Assembly: GCA_021783275.1 (NCBI GenBank)
Contig: JAJXUA010000010.1
Location: forward strand, 1 to 37,415
Direction of reading: 5' to 3'
Length of the DNA: 37,415 nucleotides
Source of the DNA: Pseudomonadota bacterium
Lineage (GTDB): Bacteria; Pseudomonadota; Gammaproteobacteria; Burkholderiales; Thiobacillaceae
Shown piece by piece: positions 17,441 to 23,994 of this stretch. A program made the position numbers and the translations under genes. The stretch's first letter is position 1, and every line of letters starts with the position of its first letter. The notes beneath the pieces were generated by a model, which was not told the origin of the DNA, did no database searches, and was given only the letters and a program-made list of their open reading frames with translations.

Positions 17441-17510
17441 CGTCATTGCGAGCCCAGCGAAGCAATCTAGCGTAGCGAAGCAATCTAGCGTAGCGAAGCA
17501 ATCCAGTAGC
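17441..17510 (+). repeat. GTCATTGCGAGC-family repeat fragment with 18-bp tandem units
   Basis: CGTCATTGCGAGC is followed by three 18-bp units, GCGAAGCAATCTAGCGTA at 17457 and 17475 and a variant ending CCAGTAGC at 17493. It belongs to the same palindrome family as 25139-25227 but lacks the right half here. Confidence 0.85.
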
Positions 17511-17640
17511 GTCGTATCCAGCCCGGCGCGGATCAATCCGAAAACCGTCTCACCACAGAGACACAGAGGCACGGAGAAGAACTGCGGATCGAACGGCATT
17601 CAGCAAGCATTCGGGCTGAAATTTTCATTTGGGCTAAAAC

Positions 17641-17694
17641 ATTTGTTCAGACAAAAACATCCGCTCAGTCTGAACTATCCGTTCGGGCTGAGCT
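17641..17694 (+). repeat. Degenerate 18-bp tandem units
   Basis: Three consecutive 18-mers, ATTTGTTCAGACAAAAAC, ATCCGCTCAGTCTGAACT and ATCCGTTCGGGCTGAGCT, share phase and partial sequence. Two looser copies (ATTCGGGCTGAA, ATTTGGGCTAAA) lie just upstream. The last unit is the left part of the palindrome at 17679. Confidence 0.55.
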
Positions 17695-17766
17695 TGTCGA
17701 AGCCCCCAGGCACCAGGCTCGCTTCAGCCACCCTGCCCTGCCCTTCGACAGGCTCAGGGCGAACGG
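17679..17766 (+). repeat. CCGTTCGGGCTGAGC / GCTCAGGGCGAACGG palindrome
   Basis: The left half starts CCGTTCGGGCTGAGCTTGTC and the right half ends TTCGACAGGCTCAGGGC then GAACGG. The halves are imperfect inverted repeats around a core of about 35 nt. It is a REP-like sequence that I recognise from many environmental bacterial genomes. Its right end supplies AGGG 6 nt before the likely GTG start of the MshK-like gene. Confidence 0.8.
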
Positions 17767-18158
17767 TGCACAGAATGCTGTCTCTTTGCGCCATTGGGGT
17801 TTTCTCTTTGTCTCTGTGCCTCTGTGGTTCAGGGTTTGCTGCCAGCCCCGACCCCGGTCGCCTGTTCTACACCCCCGCCGAACGCGCCCGTCTCGAAGCC
17901 GCCCGCGTCCGCACCGTCACCCGCCCCGGCGCAGCAGACAGCGAATACAGCGCGCCCGCGCCCATCCATTACGACGGCATCGTCACCCGCTCGGACGGCC
18001 AGACCACGCGCTGGGTCGATGGCCGCGCACAGGCCGGCGACGCCCGCGTCCTCGGCCTCAAGCCCGGCCAGATCCGTGCCGATGGCAAGGTGTACGAACC
18101 CTATCAAATCCTGCGCGACGCGCCGCCGGACGCGCCCGCCAAGGAGCCCACGCCATGA
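17766..18158 (+). CDS. MshK-like periplasmic pilus protein with repeat-derived signal peptide
   Basis: A small exported protein, 130 aa from the GTG at 17766 (AGGG 6 nt upstream) or 127 aa from the ATG at 17775. The mature part begins about SPDPGRLFYTPAERARLEAAR and contains GIVTRSDGQTTRWVDG, as in the short MshK/PilP-like proteins next to mshJ. The N-terminus MHRMLSLCAIGVFSLSLCLC and the following GSGFAAS reads as a signal peptide with a cleavage site after FAA. The hydrophobic stretch VFSLSLCLCGSG is encoded by the right arm of element E2, so the native signal appears to have been replaced or extended by repeat DNA. ATGA overlap with the next prepilin suggests coupling. The 276-aa track ORF starting at 17328 reads through repeats and is not real upstream. 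Confidence 0.72.
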   Translation: MHRMLSLCAIGVFSLSLCLCGSGFAASPDPGRLFYTPAERARLEAARVRTVTRPGAADSEYSAPAPIHYDGIVTRSDGQTTRWVDGRAQAGDARVLGLKPGQIRADGKVYEPYQILRDAPPDAPAKEPTP

Positions 18159-19027
18159 CCCGACCACACGGCTTCACCCTCATCGAGCTCGCCATCGTGC
18201 TGGTGATTATCACCATCCTGGTGGGGGGATTGGCGGTGCCGCTGTCGGCGCAGATTCAGGCTCGGCGAGTGGCGGAGACGCGCGCAAGCATGCAGGCCAT
18301 ACAGGATGCGATCTTGGGGTATGCCATGAGCCATACGAAATCGTGTAGTTGTAGTTATGACCCTGACATGGATTCTGACGGCGATGGCGATCTGTCATCG
18401 ACCAACCCATCCACAGGGTGCTCCGATATGTGCCCTCTCGAAGGTGCTCCATCAAATACTCTGAGTTTTACGCGGCATTATTTGCCATGCCCCGATGACG
18501 GAACCGGAATCGAAGCTGCCCGAAGTGCGTCAGGGCGATGTACTACGGCCCGTGGACGACTCGCTTGGAAAACACTTGGGGTCGGGGAAGCAGATGCCTG
18601 GGGTCAACGATTTACCTATGCCGTAACACCGGGTTTCACCGACAACGATAACGGCTTCATTTCTACTTCAACTCCATTTCCAACAGCAAGTCCTGCTACC
18701 ACGCCTACCAACGGGACGCTGGATATCTACAACAGTGCAAGCTGTTCAGGTGCAGGCCCGGCCAGTGATGCCGCCGTGATCATCATTTCGCATGGACCGA
18801 ACGGACGCGGGGCGCAAAACGTCAGTGGCGGAACGCCGCTTCCCCCTGCGTCGGTCCCGGCAGACGAGCGGCAAAACCTGCCTACTTACACCTCAGTTGC
18901 GCCATGCAATGTAGCCAATACCGACTTTGTCAGCCGCACAGCCGATACGAATTTCGACGATATCGTCGTCTGGATGTCGCCCAATATGCTTTTCAGCCGG
19001 GTGTGTCCGTCGGGCGGCTGTCTGTAG
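18155..19027 (+). CDS. Minor prepilin (type IV pilin-like protein)
   Basis: A 290-aa prepilin. After a short leader MTRPHG comes FTLIELAIVLVIITILVGG, with Glu5 of the mature protein, so it is a substrate of prepilin peptidase. The passenger domain is large and Cys-rich (CSCS, several later Cys) and contains DPDMDSDGDGDL, which resembles a DxDxDG calcium-binding loop. From about 18320 to 19000 the DNA is lower in GC and in codon bias than its neighbours, suggesting a fast-evolving or exchanged passenger region. Start ATG 18155 has AAGGAG 8 nt upstream and overlaps the MshK-like stop (ATGA). Its last 35 nt overlap the convergent kinase gene. It could be MshO/MshD-like, but I cannot decide which. 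Confidence 0.88.
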   Translation: MTRPHGFTLIELAIVLVIITILVGGLAVPLSAQIQARRVAETRASMQAIQDAILGYAMSHTKSCSCSYDPDMDSDGDGDLSSTNPSTGCSDMCPLEGAPSNTLSFTRHYLPCPDDGTGIEAARSASGRCTTARGRLAWKTLGVGEADAWGQRFTYAVTPGFTDNDNGFISTSTPFPTASPATTPTNGTLDIYNSASCSGAGPASDAAVIIISHGPNGRGAQNVSGGTPLPPASVPADERQNLPTYTSVAPCNVANTDFVSRTADTNFDDIVVWMSPNMLFSRVCPSGGCL

Positions 19028-20738
19028 CCTGTAACCGGAACATCACCCGTCCCGCTGCATTCTCCGGCAACTCCAGCCGATACCCCACGCGCGCGGCCTG
19101 CCGCGCGGCCTGATACAGCCCCACGCCCAGCCCGAAATCCGACGCCACCGGACTCTGGAACAGGTTGCGAGCGACATGGTCGGGCGCGGCGGCGCCACTG
19201 TCGGTGACGGTCAAACTCACCAGTGGGCGCAGCACCAGCCGCACTTCAACTGCGAGATTAACCTCGCTCTGGCGTTTGCGCAGGGCGTTGGTGAGCAGGT
19301 TATCGACCACGCTATCGAACAGGTCCTGCGGTAGTGGGGTCTCGTCGAGGCCGTCGGCAAAGAACTGCACGTCGTCGTGTTCGTAGCGGATTTCCAGGGC
19401 GTCCCACCAGGCCTGCGCAGCGATGCGGGTAACGTTGTCTTCCACCGGCTGCTTGAGTTTGTCCACCGTCTGCGACAGGCGGTTGGCGAGTTGCGGCAGT
19501 TGCCGCTTGATCAGTTCGAGCAGGCGATCACTGTCTTCAGGCGCGGTCATGTCGGCGGCGGCGAGCAGGGTTTTCATCGACTGCAGGATGTTCTTCACGT
19601 CGTGGGTGAGGCGCGCGCCGGTGTCGTGGATGGCCTGGCTGTAGGCCTGTTCGCGCAGCGTCTGTTCGCGCACTTTGGCGGCGTAGAAATAGCCGAGTAA
19701 CTGCGACAGCAGACGCACATGCAGCGCCAGCGCCGGGGTGAGCGGGCGCGGCGACTGCCAGGTGAGCGTCAGGCCATGAAACTGGTGTTCGAGGCTGTGT
19801 GCGGCGGGTTCGCCAAAGCGGCCTTCACCGCGCGCGGCCTGCCAGTGGCCACCGCGTATCCAGGTCAGTTCGTCGAGATTGGCGAGCGCGTCACGTACGA
19901 AAGACTCGGGATCGCGCTCGCGTTCGGCCAGGGTGGCGAGCCGCTGCGCCCAGCCTTCGAACGGCAGGCCAACCGACAAGAGATAGCGCGAGGTGACCTG
20001 CCCCAGGCCGGTAAACCCGGCGCGCGGATTCCACAGCCACGACAGCACCAGCAGCAGCGCGGCCATGCCGAGCAGCGTTTGCACCAGCGCCCAGGCGTAG
20101 CTCACCTTGGCCACCGCCACCACGGCAAACACGCCCAGCGCCATCACCATGATCAGCAGCGACAGCAGCAGGCCGTAAATGAAATCGAGCGTGGACGAGG
20201 TGCCGCGCTGACGCGCGGCGGGGACAAACAGAATAATCAGCGGCAGCAGCGGCAGGCCCCAGCGCACGCCCTGCACCAGCGCCTGCGGCGGATCGCTCTC
20301 GCCCAGGGTTTGCGGCAGCACCCAGGTGAGCAGCAGCGCCAGCAGGTAGCCCAGCGCCAGCAGATAACTGACGCGCTGCGCGGACTGGTTTTGCGAGGTG
20401 GCAACCGCGCCCACCAGCCCGGCCAGAATCGCCAGCCACAGCGCCACCACCCAGGTGCTGTCCACCAGTACCAAGAGCGCGGCCATGGCAAACACCGGCA
20501 GCGCGAGGCGGGGCTCGATGCGCGCCTCGCTACGTACCAGCGGCTGCCACAGCAGAAAGAAGCCGTAATGCGCCAGCAGAAAAGCGCGAGTGATCGCCGG
20601 ATCGGCGTCGAGCACCACCGCCGGATGCAGCGCCAGCAGCATCAGCGCCAGCCAGCGGCCGGGGGCCACCTCGGTGAGCGCCCGGGCGAGGCGACTCAGC
20701 CCGCCGGAAGCAGCGGTGGCGGCAAGCGGCGTATTCAT
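18993..20738 (-). CDS. Membrane sensor histidine kinase (PrsK-like)
   Basis: A 581-aa kinase. The first roughly 230 residues form many transmembrane helices. A cytoplasmic GAF-like stretch follows (about 265-360), then the phosphoacceptor region RLTHDVKNILQSM with His near residue 380, an N box (SVVDNLLTNALRKRQ, about 478) and a G box (FGLGVGLYQAARQAA, about 540). This TM-GAF-HisKA-HATPase order and the HDVKN box resemble PrsK, the partner of PrsR-type regulators, so the regulator at 5860-7290 is the likely cognate partner, on the other side of the pilus genes. The ATG at 20738 lacks a strong Shine-Dalgarno. The 3' end overlaps the prepilin gene by 35 nt. Confidence 0.88.
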   Translation of the reverse strand: MNTPLAATAASGGLSRLARALTEVAPGRWLALMLLALHPAVVLDADPAITRAFLLAHYGFFLLWQPLVRSEARIEPRLALPVFAMAALLVLVDSTWVVALWLAILAGLVGAVATSQNQSAQRVSYLLALGYLLALLLTWVLPQTLGESDPPQALVQGVRWGLPLLPLIILFVPAARQRGTSSTLDFIYGLLLSLLIMVMALGVFAVVAVAKVSYAWALVQTLLGMAALLLVLSWLWNPRAGFTGLGQVTSRYLLSVGLPFEGWAQRLATLAERERDPESFVRDALANLDELTWIRGGHWQAARGEGRFGEPAAHSLEHQFHGLTLTWQSPRPLTPALALHVRLLSQLLGYFYAAKVREQTLREQAYSQAIHDTGARLTHDVKNILQSMKTLLAAADMTAPEDSDRLLELIKRQLPQLANRLSQTVDKLKQPVEDNVTRIAAQAWWDALEIRYEHDDVQFFADGLDETPLPQDLFDSVVDNLLTNALRKRQSEVNLAVEVRLVLRPLVSLTVTDSGAAAPDHVARNLFQSPVASDFGLGVGLYQAARQAARVGYRLELPENAAGRVMFRLQATDSRPTDTPG

Positions 20739-20853
20739 GAATTAGGCTGCCATGAGAGCGGCCGCTGGATACGCGCGGGGAAGCAGATGAACGTGGGATC
20801 AGACTGCAGTTTCGACATGAGCATTGCTAACGGCAGACGCAGACGGAAATCCA

Positions 20854-20872
20854 GCCCGGCGCGGTGCCGGGC
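20854..20872 (+). other. Perfect hairpin upstream of prepilin promoter
   Basis: GCCCGGC, 5-nt loop GCGGT, GCCGGGC: a perfect 7-bp stem in the 302-bp gap between the divergent kinase and prepilin genes. It has no T-tract, so it is not a standard terminator. Lying about 110 nt upstream of the -24/-12 site, it could be an activator-binding dyad; that is an inference. Confidence 0.4.
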
Positions 20873-20886
20873 GATTGACGGAAAGC

Positions 20887-20902
20887 TGGCACGGCTGTTG
20901 TG
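20887..20902 (+). promoter_or_regulatory. Near-consensus sigma-54 site (distal)
   Basis: TGGCACGGCTGTTGTG has a perfect TGGCACG -24 box and correct spacing, but the -12 box is TTGT rather than TTGC. It lies about 98 bp upstream of the better site and points the same way. It may be a decoy or weak site, or chance. Confidence 0.25.
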
Positions 20903-20984
20903 ATTTCATCAGTTCGCTCAGCTTTCCATTCAAAATTCATACACTTGTTGTTTATTTATCAAACACTTGTGAAACATGTTCAGC

Positions 20985-21000
20985 TGGAATACATCTTGCG
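20985..21000 (+). promoter_or_regulatory. Sigma-54 (-24/-12) promoter of the prepilin gene
   Basis: TGGAATACATCTTGCG has the GG and GC elements exactly 10 nt apart and an intact CTTGC -12 box. The predicted transcript would start near 21011, leaving a 30-nt leader with GGAG at 21028 before the prepilin ATG. RpoN (in this window) and the GAFTGA-containing regulator at 5860 provide the partners, as PilR and sigma-54 do for pilA in other bacteria. Confidence 0.62.
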
Positions 21001-21040
21001 AATCCGCGTGTGGCACATATCAATTACGGAGCGTTCAACC

Positions 21041-21694
21041 ATGCCTTTGAATTCTTTGCCGCGTCGCCAGGCCGGCTTTACCCTGATCGAGATCGCCATC
21101 GTACTGGTGATCATCGGTCTGCTGCTCGGCGGTATTCTCAAAGGCCAGGAGCTGATCAACAGCGCGCGGGTGAAGAATCTTGCCACTGATTTCCGTAATG
21201 TACCGGTCTTCATTTACGGCTATCAGGACAAATTTCGCTCCCTGCCAGGCGACGACCCCGCTGTCGTTGCTCACTTGGGCGCAACTGCGGTCTCGGCACC
21301 AGCAGGCCCCACTCTCGGCAACGGCGTCCTGAATGGTGCTTGGGACAGCACGACCAATACCGACGACACCTTCCTGTTCTGGCAACACGTTCGGCTTGCC
21401 GGGTTGGCTCCTGGCCCCACAGCAATTGCCGCCGCTGACTACCCTCCACTGAATGCGGTGGGCGGTCGTGTTGGGGTCCAGAGTACTGCTCCTTTAACCA
21501 CCATGAACAGCGGTACGTATTTCATTTGTTCAGCCGGAATTTCAGGCAAGTTTGCAAAACAACTGGATACCCAGCTGGATGATGGCGACACCGATGCAGG
21601 GACCGTACAGGCAGGTGCAGTTGCAAACGGTACAGCCGCCGCAAATGGCGCATTGGTAGACACAGACAACTATACGGTTTGTATGGGCGTCTGA
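21041..21694 (+). CDS. Prepilin, possible major pilin (MshA/PilA-like)
   Basis: A 217-aa prepilin with leader MPLNSLPRRQAG and mature N-terminus FTLIEIAIVLVIIGLLLGG (Glu5 present). The segment KGQELINSARVKNLATDFRN after the hydrophobic helix and YGYQDKFRSLPGDDP are typical of MshA/GspG-like subunits. Cysteines in YFICSAG and TVCMGV near the C-terminus could form the disulfide. It stands alone, with its own -24/-12 promoter, a GGAG Shine-Dalgarno 9 nt before the ATG and a strong terminator after it, which is what one expects for an abundant subunit. The track ORF begins upstream at a non-initiating position. Confidence 0.9.
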   Translation: MPLNSLPRRQAGFTLIEIAIVLVIIGLLLGGILKGQELINSARVKNLATDFRNVPVFIYGYQDKFRSLPGDDPAVVAHLGATAVSAPAGPTLGNGVLNGAWDSTTNTDDTFLFWQHVRLAGLAPGPTAIAAADYPPLNAVGGRVGVQSTAPLTTMNSGTYFICSAGISGKFAKQLDTQLDDGDTDAGTVQAGAVANGTAAANGALVDTDNYTVCMGV

Positions 21695-21710
21695 TTGCTG
21701 CAATTTTCGA

Positions 21711-21743
21711 CAATGAAGCCCGCTCTGCGGGCTTCATTGTTTT
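21711..21743 (+). terminator. Strong intrinsic terminator, probably bidirectional
   Basis: CAATGAAGCCCGC, loop TCT, GCGGGCTTCATTG, then TTTT: a perfect 13-bp stem with a U-tract, 17 nt after the prepilin stop. The 3' end of the convergent antiporter gene reaches the T-tract, and an A-rich run lies on the other side, so it may serve both genes. Confidence 0.92.
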
Positions 21744-23713
21744 CAGCCCTGCAACACCCGAAACTCCGCCGCCGCCAGCCCGTCTGCCGCGCCGCGCAGC
21801 ACCAGCACATCACTCACCTGGATGCGCGCGTCGGGCTGGGGATCGACGCCGGTGATGCCCTGGCGGCGGATGGCCACGACTTCAACCAGCAGATCGTCGA
21901 GCGCCAGCTCATTCAGCGTGTGCCCGGCAGCGGCCGCGCCCTGGGTGATGAGCACGGTGTGCAGGCGTGGCTGGGCGTGCTGGTCGAGTTCGTCGTCGGC
22001 GTCAGACGCGCCGCGAAAGAATCCGCGCATCATGGCGTAGCGGGTTTCGCGCACGTCGCGGATGCGTTTCAGCACCTGGGTCAGCGGCACGCCCAGCAGC
22101 ATCAGCGCGTGCGAGGCCAGCATCAGTGAGCCTTCCATCACTTCGGACACGACTTCGGCGGCACCGGCGGCCTTGAGCGCGTCGATGTGGGTGTCGTCGA
22201 TGGTGCGTACCACCACGGGTAAATCGGGGCGCAGTTCGCGCACGTGGCGCAGGATCGCCATGCTCGACGCCAAATCGGAATAGGTGACGACAACGGCCTG
22301 GGCGCGGCTGAGTCCGGCAGCCACCAGCACTTCGCGGCGGCTGGCGTCGCCGTAGACCACGCTGGCGCCGGACGCGACCACGGCCCGGATCCGCTCGGGG
22401 TCGGCGTCGAGCGCGACGAAGGTGATGCCTTCGGCTTCGAGCAGGCGGGCGAGGTTCTGTCCGCTGCGACCATAGCCGCAGACGATGACGTGCTTGGTCT
22501 TGCCAAAGGTCTTGAGCGCGATGTCGTGCACTTCCTTGGCCTTGCCCGCCCATTCGCTGCCCGCCAGCAGACGCGTCAGCACGTCCAGGCGGTTGATGAT
22601 CAGCGGGGCGATCAGCATCGACAGCACCATCGCCGCCAGCACTGGCTGGGTAATTTCCGCGCCCAGCACTTTGAGGTCGGCGGCCTGCGCCAGCAGCACG
22701 AAACCGAATTCGCCGGCCTGCGCCAGCCCCAGCGCGGTACGTACGGCGGTGGGGCGGGCATTGCGGAAGGCCAGTGCAATGCCCGCCACCAGCAGCCCCT
22801 TGCCCACCACAATCGCGAGCAGCAGCAACAGTACGTTGTGCCACTGCACCACCACCAGCATCGGGTCGAGCCGCATGCCGATGGTGACGAAGAACAGGCC
22901 GAGCAGCACATCGCGGAACGGCTTGATGTCGTCTTCCACCTGATAGCGGTATTCGGTTTCCGAAATCAGCATCCCGGCGAGAAACGCGCCCAGCGCCAGC
23001 GACAGCCCGGCGCTTTCGGTGAGAAACGCCAGCCCCAGGGTAAACAGCAGCAGATTGAGCGTAAACAGCTCGGGCGACTTGCGCCCGGCCACCCACTGGA
23101 ACCAGGGCCGCATGATGCGCTGGCCGACGAACAGCAGGAAACCCAGCACCACCACCGCCTTCAGCATGGCGAAGGACAGATCCGCCGCCATGGAATCGGA
23201 TTCCCGGGCAAACGCCGGGATCAGGATCAGGAGCGGCACCACCGCCAGATCCTGGAACAGCAGCGCACCGAAGATGTGGCGGCCATGCGGGGTCTGGATT
23301 TCAAGCCGCTCGGCGAACATCTTCGAGACAATCGCGGTGGACGACATCGACATGATGCCGCCCAGCGCCAGCGCGGTGAGGAAACTCAGATCGAGCAGCC
23401 AGGCGATCAGCACGGTGATCGCAATGGTCAGCAGCACCTGCGCGCCGCCGAAGCCGAACACCGTCATGCGCATGGTCATCAGGCGCGCCAGACTGAACTC
23501 CAGACCAATCGAGAACATCAGGAAGACGACGCCGAATTCGGCCAGATAACGCGCTTCTTCGCTGTCCGGAATCCAGCCCAGCGCGAACGGCCCGATGGCA
23601 ATGCCCGTGACCAGATAGCCCAGCATCGTCGGCAGCCGCAGCGCACGCGCCACCGCCGCCACCAGCACGGCCACGGCAAGCAGGATCAGGACGAGTTGCA
23701 GGCTGGAATGCAT
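21743..23713 (-). CDS. Monovalent cation:proton antiporter, CPA2 family (KefB/YbaL-like)
   Basis: A 656-aa inner-membrane antiporter. About 12 hydrophobic helices fill residues 1-380, with family features such as GYLVTGIAIGPFALG, the SMSSTAIVSKMF loop and FGALLFQDLAVVPLL with the transport-type Asp. A cytoplasmic TrkA-N/RCK nucleotide-binding domain starts at about 410 (VIVCGYGRSGQNLARLLE), and a TrkA-C domain occupies about 570-650. Such proteins exchange K+ or Na+ for H+. Family members include glutathione-gated KefB/KefC, but gating cannot be read here. The gene is divergent from kdsD with a 281-bp gap and convergent with the prepilin. Start ATG 23713 lacks a clear Shine-Dalgarno. Confidence 0.93.
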   Translation of the reverse strand: MHSSLQLVLILLAVAVLVAAVARALRLPTMLGYLVTGIAIGPFALGWIPDSEEARYLAEFGVVFLMFSIGLEFSLARLMTMRMTVFGFGGAQVLLTIAITVLIAWLLDLSFLTALALGGIMSMSSTAIVSKMFAERLEIQTPHGRHIFGALLFQDLAVVPLLILIPAFARESDSMAADLSFAMLKAVVVLGFLLFVGQRIMRPWFQWVAGRKSPELFTLNLLLFTLGLAFLTESAGLSLALGAFLAGMLISETEYRYQVEDDIKPFRDVLLGLFFVTIGMRLDPMLVVVQWHNVLLLLLAIVVGKGLLVAGIALAFRNARPTAVRTALGLAQAGEFGFVLLAQAADLKVLGAEITQPVLAAMVLSMLIAPLIINRLDVLTRLLAGSEWAGKAKEVHDIALKTFGKTKHVIVCGYGRSGQNLARLLEAEGITFVALDADPERIRAVVASGASVVYGDASRREVLVAAGLSRAQAVVVTYSDLASSMAILRHVRELRPDLPVVVRTIDDTHIDALKAAGAAEVVSEVMEGSLMLASHALMLLGVPLTQVLKRIRDVRETRYAMMRGFFRGASDADDELDQHAQPRLHTVLITQGAAAAGHTLNELALDDLLVEVVAIRRQGITGVDPQPDARIQVSDVLVLRGAADGLAAAEFRVLQG

Positions 23714-23994
23714 GAGGAAACCGGGCGGGACGGGCAGGCTAACCTAGAAACCGCAGTTGGACGCGCCCGAGGGTGCGTCGGATCGGGTGACTGCCGCGAA
23801 GCAACGACGTGGCAGGCCGGGGCCTGCAAGGAGGCGCGACAAAGGCAGGCGCACGAGCAGGCGCGCCATCGGGTGCGTAGCGGTCTCATCCGGTGGGTGA
23901 GCGTGGCCGAAAGCAGAAATATCAGCGTTCATGGGCAATCATCAAGATGGCAAGCGGTCAACTACGGTTTCCAGGTTTAGTATACTTGCGGCCC
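23714..23994. other. Divergent intergenic region antiporter/kdsD
   Basis: A 281-bp gap with no ORF that looks real. It contains a small GC-rich dyad (GCAGGCC/GGCCTGC at 23812-23827) and ends with the likely kdsD promoter. None of the palindromic repeat families found elsewhere is present. Confidence 0.5.
23981..23986 (+). promoter_or_regulatory. -10 box of kdsD, probably giving a leaderless mRNA
   Basis: TATACT preceded by TTTAG lies only 8 nt before the kdsD ATG, so transcription would start at or within 1-2 nt of the initiation codon. A -35 box is poorly defined (TCAACT with a 17-nt spacer). There is no Shine-Dalgarno before the ATG, which agrees with a leaderless transcript. Confidence 0.42.

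Larger units (their letters stand above)
17541..17837 (+). repeat. CACAGAG palindromic element, copy E2 (with nested repeat)
   Basis: The left arm is 17541-17579 (AAAACCGTCTCACCACAGAG onward), the right arm 17800-17837 (TTTTCTCTTTGTCTCTGTGCC to CAGGGTTT). The 220-bp core holds degenerate 18-mers and a complete CCGTTCGGGCTGAGC-family palindrome. The right arm lies inside the 5' end of the MshK-like gene and encodes part of its signal peptide. Confidence 0.88.

Noticed and set aside
17457-17510. CRISPR-like array
   Set aside because: The 18-bp units are contiguous with no unique spacers; they are tandem copies within a REP-like sequence.
22244-23980. 578-aa plus-strand ORF opposite the antiporter gene
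   Set aside because: Gln/Arg/His-rich shadow of a GC-rich gene on the other strand; no recognisable domain, while the minus strand encodes a complete CPA2 antiporter. The same applies to 19719-20903 opposite the kinase, 1047-2195 and 2457-3296 opposite alaS, and 11883-13346 opposite mshE.
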